Source: Malurus cyaneus samueli
Lineage: Eukaryota > Chordata > Aves > Passeriformes > Maluridae
Assembly (NCBI GenBank): GCA_009741485.1
Contig: CM019216.1
Span: 25,837,787-25,901,786 of the forward strand
DNA length: 64,000 nucleotides
Reading direction: 5' to 3'
The notes below the pieces were generated by a model. That model saw only the letters and a list, made by a program, of their open reading frames with translations. It was not told the origin of the DNA and did no database searches. Positions 61,074 to 64,000 of the stretch are shown here, one piece after another; the stretch's first letter is position 1, and the number at the start of each line of letters is the position of its first letter. The position numbers were made by a program, and so were the translations under genes.

Positions 61074-63424
61074 CAGAACACATGAGTTGCTAAAAAGTTG
61101 GAGTTTAAAGAAATCCAAGAAGGAGTTGTTTTAACATGTTAATGATGCTAAAACTTTTGAAGGAAATTTCAACCCCGGTTTGGATTACATTATGTCAGAT
61201 GACTTATTGCACTTAATTCTAATTCTTATGCCCTTAAGTTTAAAAATACTCTCAGAATTTTCAAATGTGACTGACTGAGCAAAACATGCATTTATGTATA
61301 TATACATATCTATATATCATATAGTATTAAAGGATACAACTAATCATACTTTTTTATTTTCTTTTTCTTCTTTAGCTATCAAAAATGCTTTGTCTGAATT
61401 TAATGGAGATCAAACTCCTAAAAGCTAATAGACACTCAGCACCTCCACTAAGGTCATATTTTCTGAAGAATCAGCTCACCTTTAGGACTCAAATAAATTG
61501 GCCAGATTGTCAAAAAAGATTGCATTAGAAAAGTGGATTGTGTAACGATTGGAACTACTGAATATTGCTGTTTTTTTTTGTTTTGTTTTTTTTCTTATAG
61601 AAGAAAAAAAATTATTTTAAAGTAATTATTTCCAGTTTTAGAGGAAGAGTACTTAAAAACCTGATCTTGAGGTCTTCTCAAAATCTGTCTGTGATCATGA
61701 AGCTGAAAAACAACCCTCTCCAATCATAGCTACTCAAAATGTCAGTAATATTCTGAATCTGACTGAGTTTTATAACTTTGTCAATCAAGCCCATCACTAA
61801 ATCAAATGTCAGATGTTGAGTTTGTCTATTTATTGCCAATAAAGTTAGAATTTTAACTCTGACAATGTGCTTGAGAAATTGTAATCTTCCATCTTCCTGC
61901 TAACTCTTCCAAGCAGACTTGCAAAGTATGGGCATGGATTATTCCACTTAGAATAAGGAAATTTTCTCCTTTTAAAATGAGGTAATATATCTGAATATTA
62001 CAGAGAAAAAAAAAACCGAAAAAACAGTGATCAACTTTCCTTGAATCCACAGTACTGTGTATCATGGCAGAAGAAAAACAATGAAGATAAAAAAAAATTA
62101 AAAAGGACTCAAGGAAGCAAAGATAATTTTAATTGTAATATTTACCATTTGAAATGTGATTTGCTTAAATTCTCAGGAGCTTCATGTAAAGATTTCTTTT
62201 TCTCAGAGCCCTTCAATGTTTCAAATTAAATGTGAGCTCCTGCAGGAGGGCAATGTTGTGGTGCAGGATCTTGTGTAATGTATAGGAGAGATACATCTCT
62301 CTGTTTCTTTGCTTCCCTGTACCACACATACCTGAAAATCCTATTCTTTGAAAAAGATGATCAAAGAAACGGACATGATTGTTAATTATATCTCATTAGT
62401 CCTATGCACAAGAGTGTGTGGACTTTCCATATGCACAGATGATACATCTTATAGGACAGAGCTTAGAGAGATATTCTTACTCTTAGAGAAAGCATAAAAC
62501 TCAGTCATGACCTTACATTACAGATAAATATTTTGTCACATCCCTGCTGTCTCAAAATTACACATGATTAATTCTTCCTATAAGATATTGACCCCCTTTT
62601 TTGGACTGTGTTCTCTCTAAAGTCTTTAGTGTTTTAATATGATGATGATTGTTATCAATTTTTGTGACAAAATTTGGAGCTTTTGTTTAGTGTATGAAAT
62701 TACACCTCAATGGCAGTTTTGTAACCCATTGTGGATACATATTGGTTTTTAATTTACATCCTTTTTTTTTAAATTTACCAAAATCTGACATTTTTAAGTG
62801 CACGTTGGATGTCTAAGGTAGCAAATTTCTTAATTTGCCTACTAAAGGAGAGGCATTGTACAAATTCTAGCAATAAATATACTAACACATGTCTTTGTCT
62901 ATCCCTTGCTCTGTGCTCTCACTGATATATTTAATTGGATTCACAAATAAGAGTTATATGCAAAAGCATCCCTATATGTTGACTTACAGCCCCAAATAGG
63001 CAGCTTAGTTTGCTCTGGCCATATTGGTGAATCCATGAGACAATGTGGGAAGCAGTGAGAAGGGGATAACTCAGATCCTCAGAATAATATACCTATGGAA
63101 TGTATAGTAGTTTGTCAATGCATTCAAACTTAATGCTTCTGTCTTTCATGCATATGACACAAAACTACTTAAAGCATTACCTAGATAATAAAATTGAAAT
63201 TATTTATATAGAGTGAGCCTTACTGTAAAATTTTCTTTTTTTTCCACACTTCCCCTGCCAATAAAATCTCCCCAAAATGCCCATGGGTTTTCGTCTTCCT
63301 TAAAATATTCCTACGTTTGACTCCACTCTGTTTTTACTTCTGAGTAGGTGTAATTATCAAAGGGTGCCAGACTTAATTTTCATTCCTGGTGCTTTTCAAA
63401 AACTGCAGGCTATGTGAGGTACTA

Positions 63425-63444
63425 AATATATATACATATATATA
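63425..63444. repeat. TA/TATACA microsatellite
   Basis: Short alternating TA tract with one CA interruption. Confidence 0.85.
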
Positions 63445-64000
63445 ATCTGAGTGTGTTGCAGGCAATATTTCCCAGATTTGGCTATACTGTTTCCTGAGAA
63501 GAACCATCATATGCTATACCTGTGGGAAGATTCAATTTCTTTTACATAATCTCTGAGTCTTCTATGCTTTCCTCCAAACTTCGAGACTGGCATCCTCTGT
63601 GGCCAGCTATGAACAATGACATGGTAACTTATATAACTCCACCCCTGGATGCTGATACTCTGGGCAGGGGAAAAAAACATGTAGAAGTGAGGAGAAAATA
63701 AGGATGAAGAAAACGAAACATTTGCACCAAACTCTGACATTTTCCTGGTAAAGAATTATACTTCTCTACATACAAGCTGCAAGTGTATGTCTGGATGCTG
63801 GGAAAGGGGGAAAAGAACCACCATCTGTGGGGTGAGAAGTAATTACAGAATGGGAGAGAAGGAACAAGAAGAAGTGTAATAATGCAAAGCAGAACACTCC
63901 ATACAACATTTACAAGTGGTTCCTCTTGTAGGTAGGTGGGTTCTGCCCTATTCATATATTTAGCTGGTGGATGATACCTTTCAGGAGAAGCATTTAATTT

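Larger units (their letters stand above)
60550..64000. other. AT-rich single-copy DNA, nothing recognised
   Basis: No repeat family or gene was recognised. Simple repeats are TTTTG units at 61035-61073 and TA-rich stretches at about 61293-61323 and 63425-63444. Frames at 63507-63955 overlap each other and are featureless. Confidence 0.5.

Overview
The window reads as nuclear DNA of a bird (at least a sauropsid). It is AT-rich. Its recognisable repeats are CR1-type LINE fragments, one ending in the CR1 3' octamer (ATTCTGTG on the element's strand), and a decayed LTR of a type I associate with avian ERVL-like elements. I could not identify any intact protein-coding gene, tRNA, rRNA, CRISPR array or bacterial-style operon. 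Almost all open reading frames are short, lack recognisable domains and look like chance frames in AT-rich sequence, so this is best described as a gene desert or the inside of a very large intron.

Layout. 1-11828: single-copy AT-rich DNA with a slightly GC-richer island (about 560-1510), two protein-like but unidentified minus-strand frames (1544-1783 and 10544-10876, the second holding the window's only N) and a poly-T/poly-A pair near 4.7 kb. 11829-30188 and 30189-about 48839: two head-to-tail copies of one 18.4-18.65 kb segment, the dominant feature of the window. Each copy carries the same landmarks in the same order: A-rich tract, ERV-like LTR, oligo-A tract, unidentified 62-63 codon frame, short palindrome, a minus-strand CR1 3' fragment facing a plus-strand LINE reverse-transcriptase remnant, a GGAA/GGCA microsatellite and further oligo-A tracts. 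48876-49815: a second, much smaller and noisier tandem pair starting about 36 bp past the end of copy 2. 49816-64000: single-copy AT-rich DNA with two more CR1 fragments (plus strand about 53500-54170, minus strand about 54575-54762).

Interpretation. Over long stretches the two large copies are almost identical (constant offset of 18,381 bp from 12941 to 17278, with only a couple of substitutions seen over about 4 kb outside patches). The differences concentrate in short patches of dense single-base indels in copy 2, one 332 bp replaced block, one 88 bp presence/absence segment and a substitution-rich stretch near 27.4-28.0 kb. This pattern, with a second noisy duplication at the right edge, fits either a very recent or polymorphic tandem duplication, or a false duplication in which two haplotypes or gap-filling reads were placed side by side. 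I lean toward an assembly origin, but sequence alone cannot settle it. I saw no convincing new biological system.
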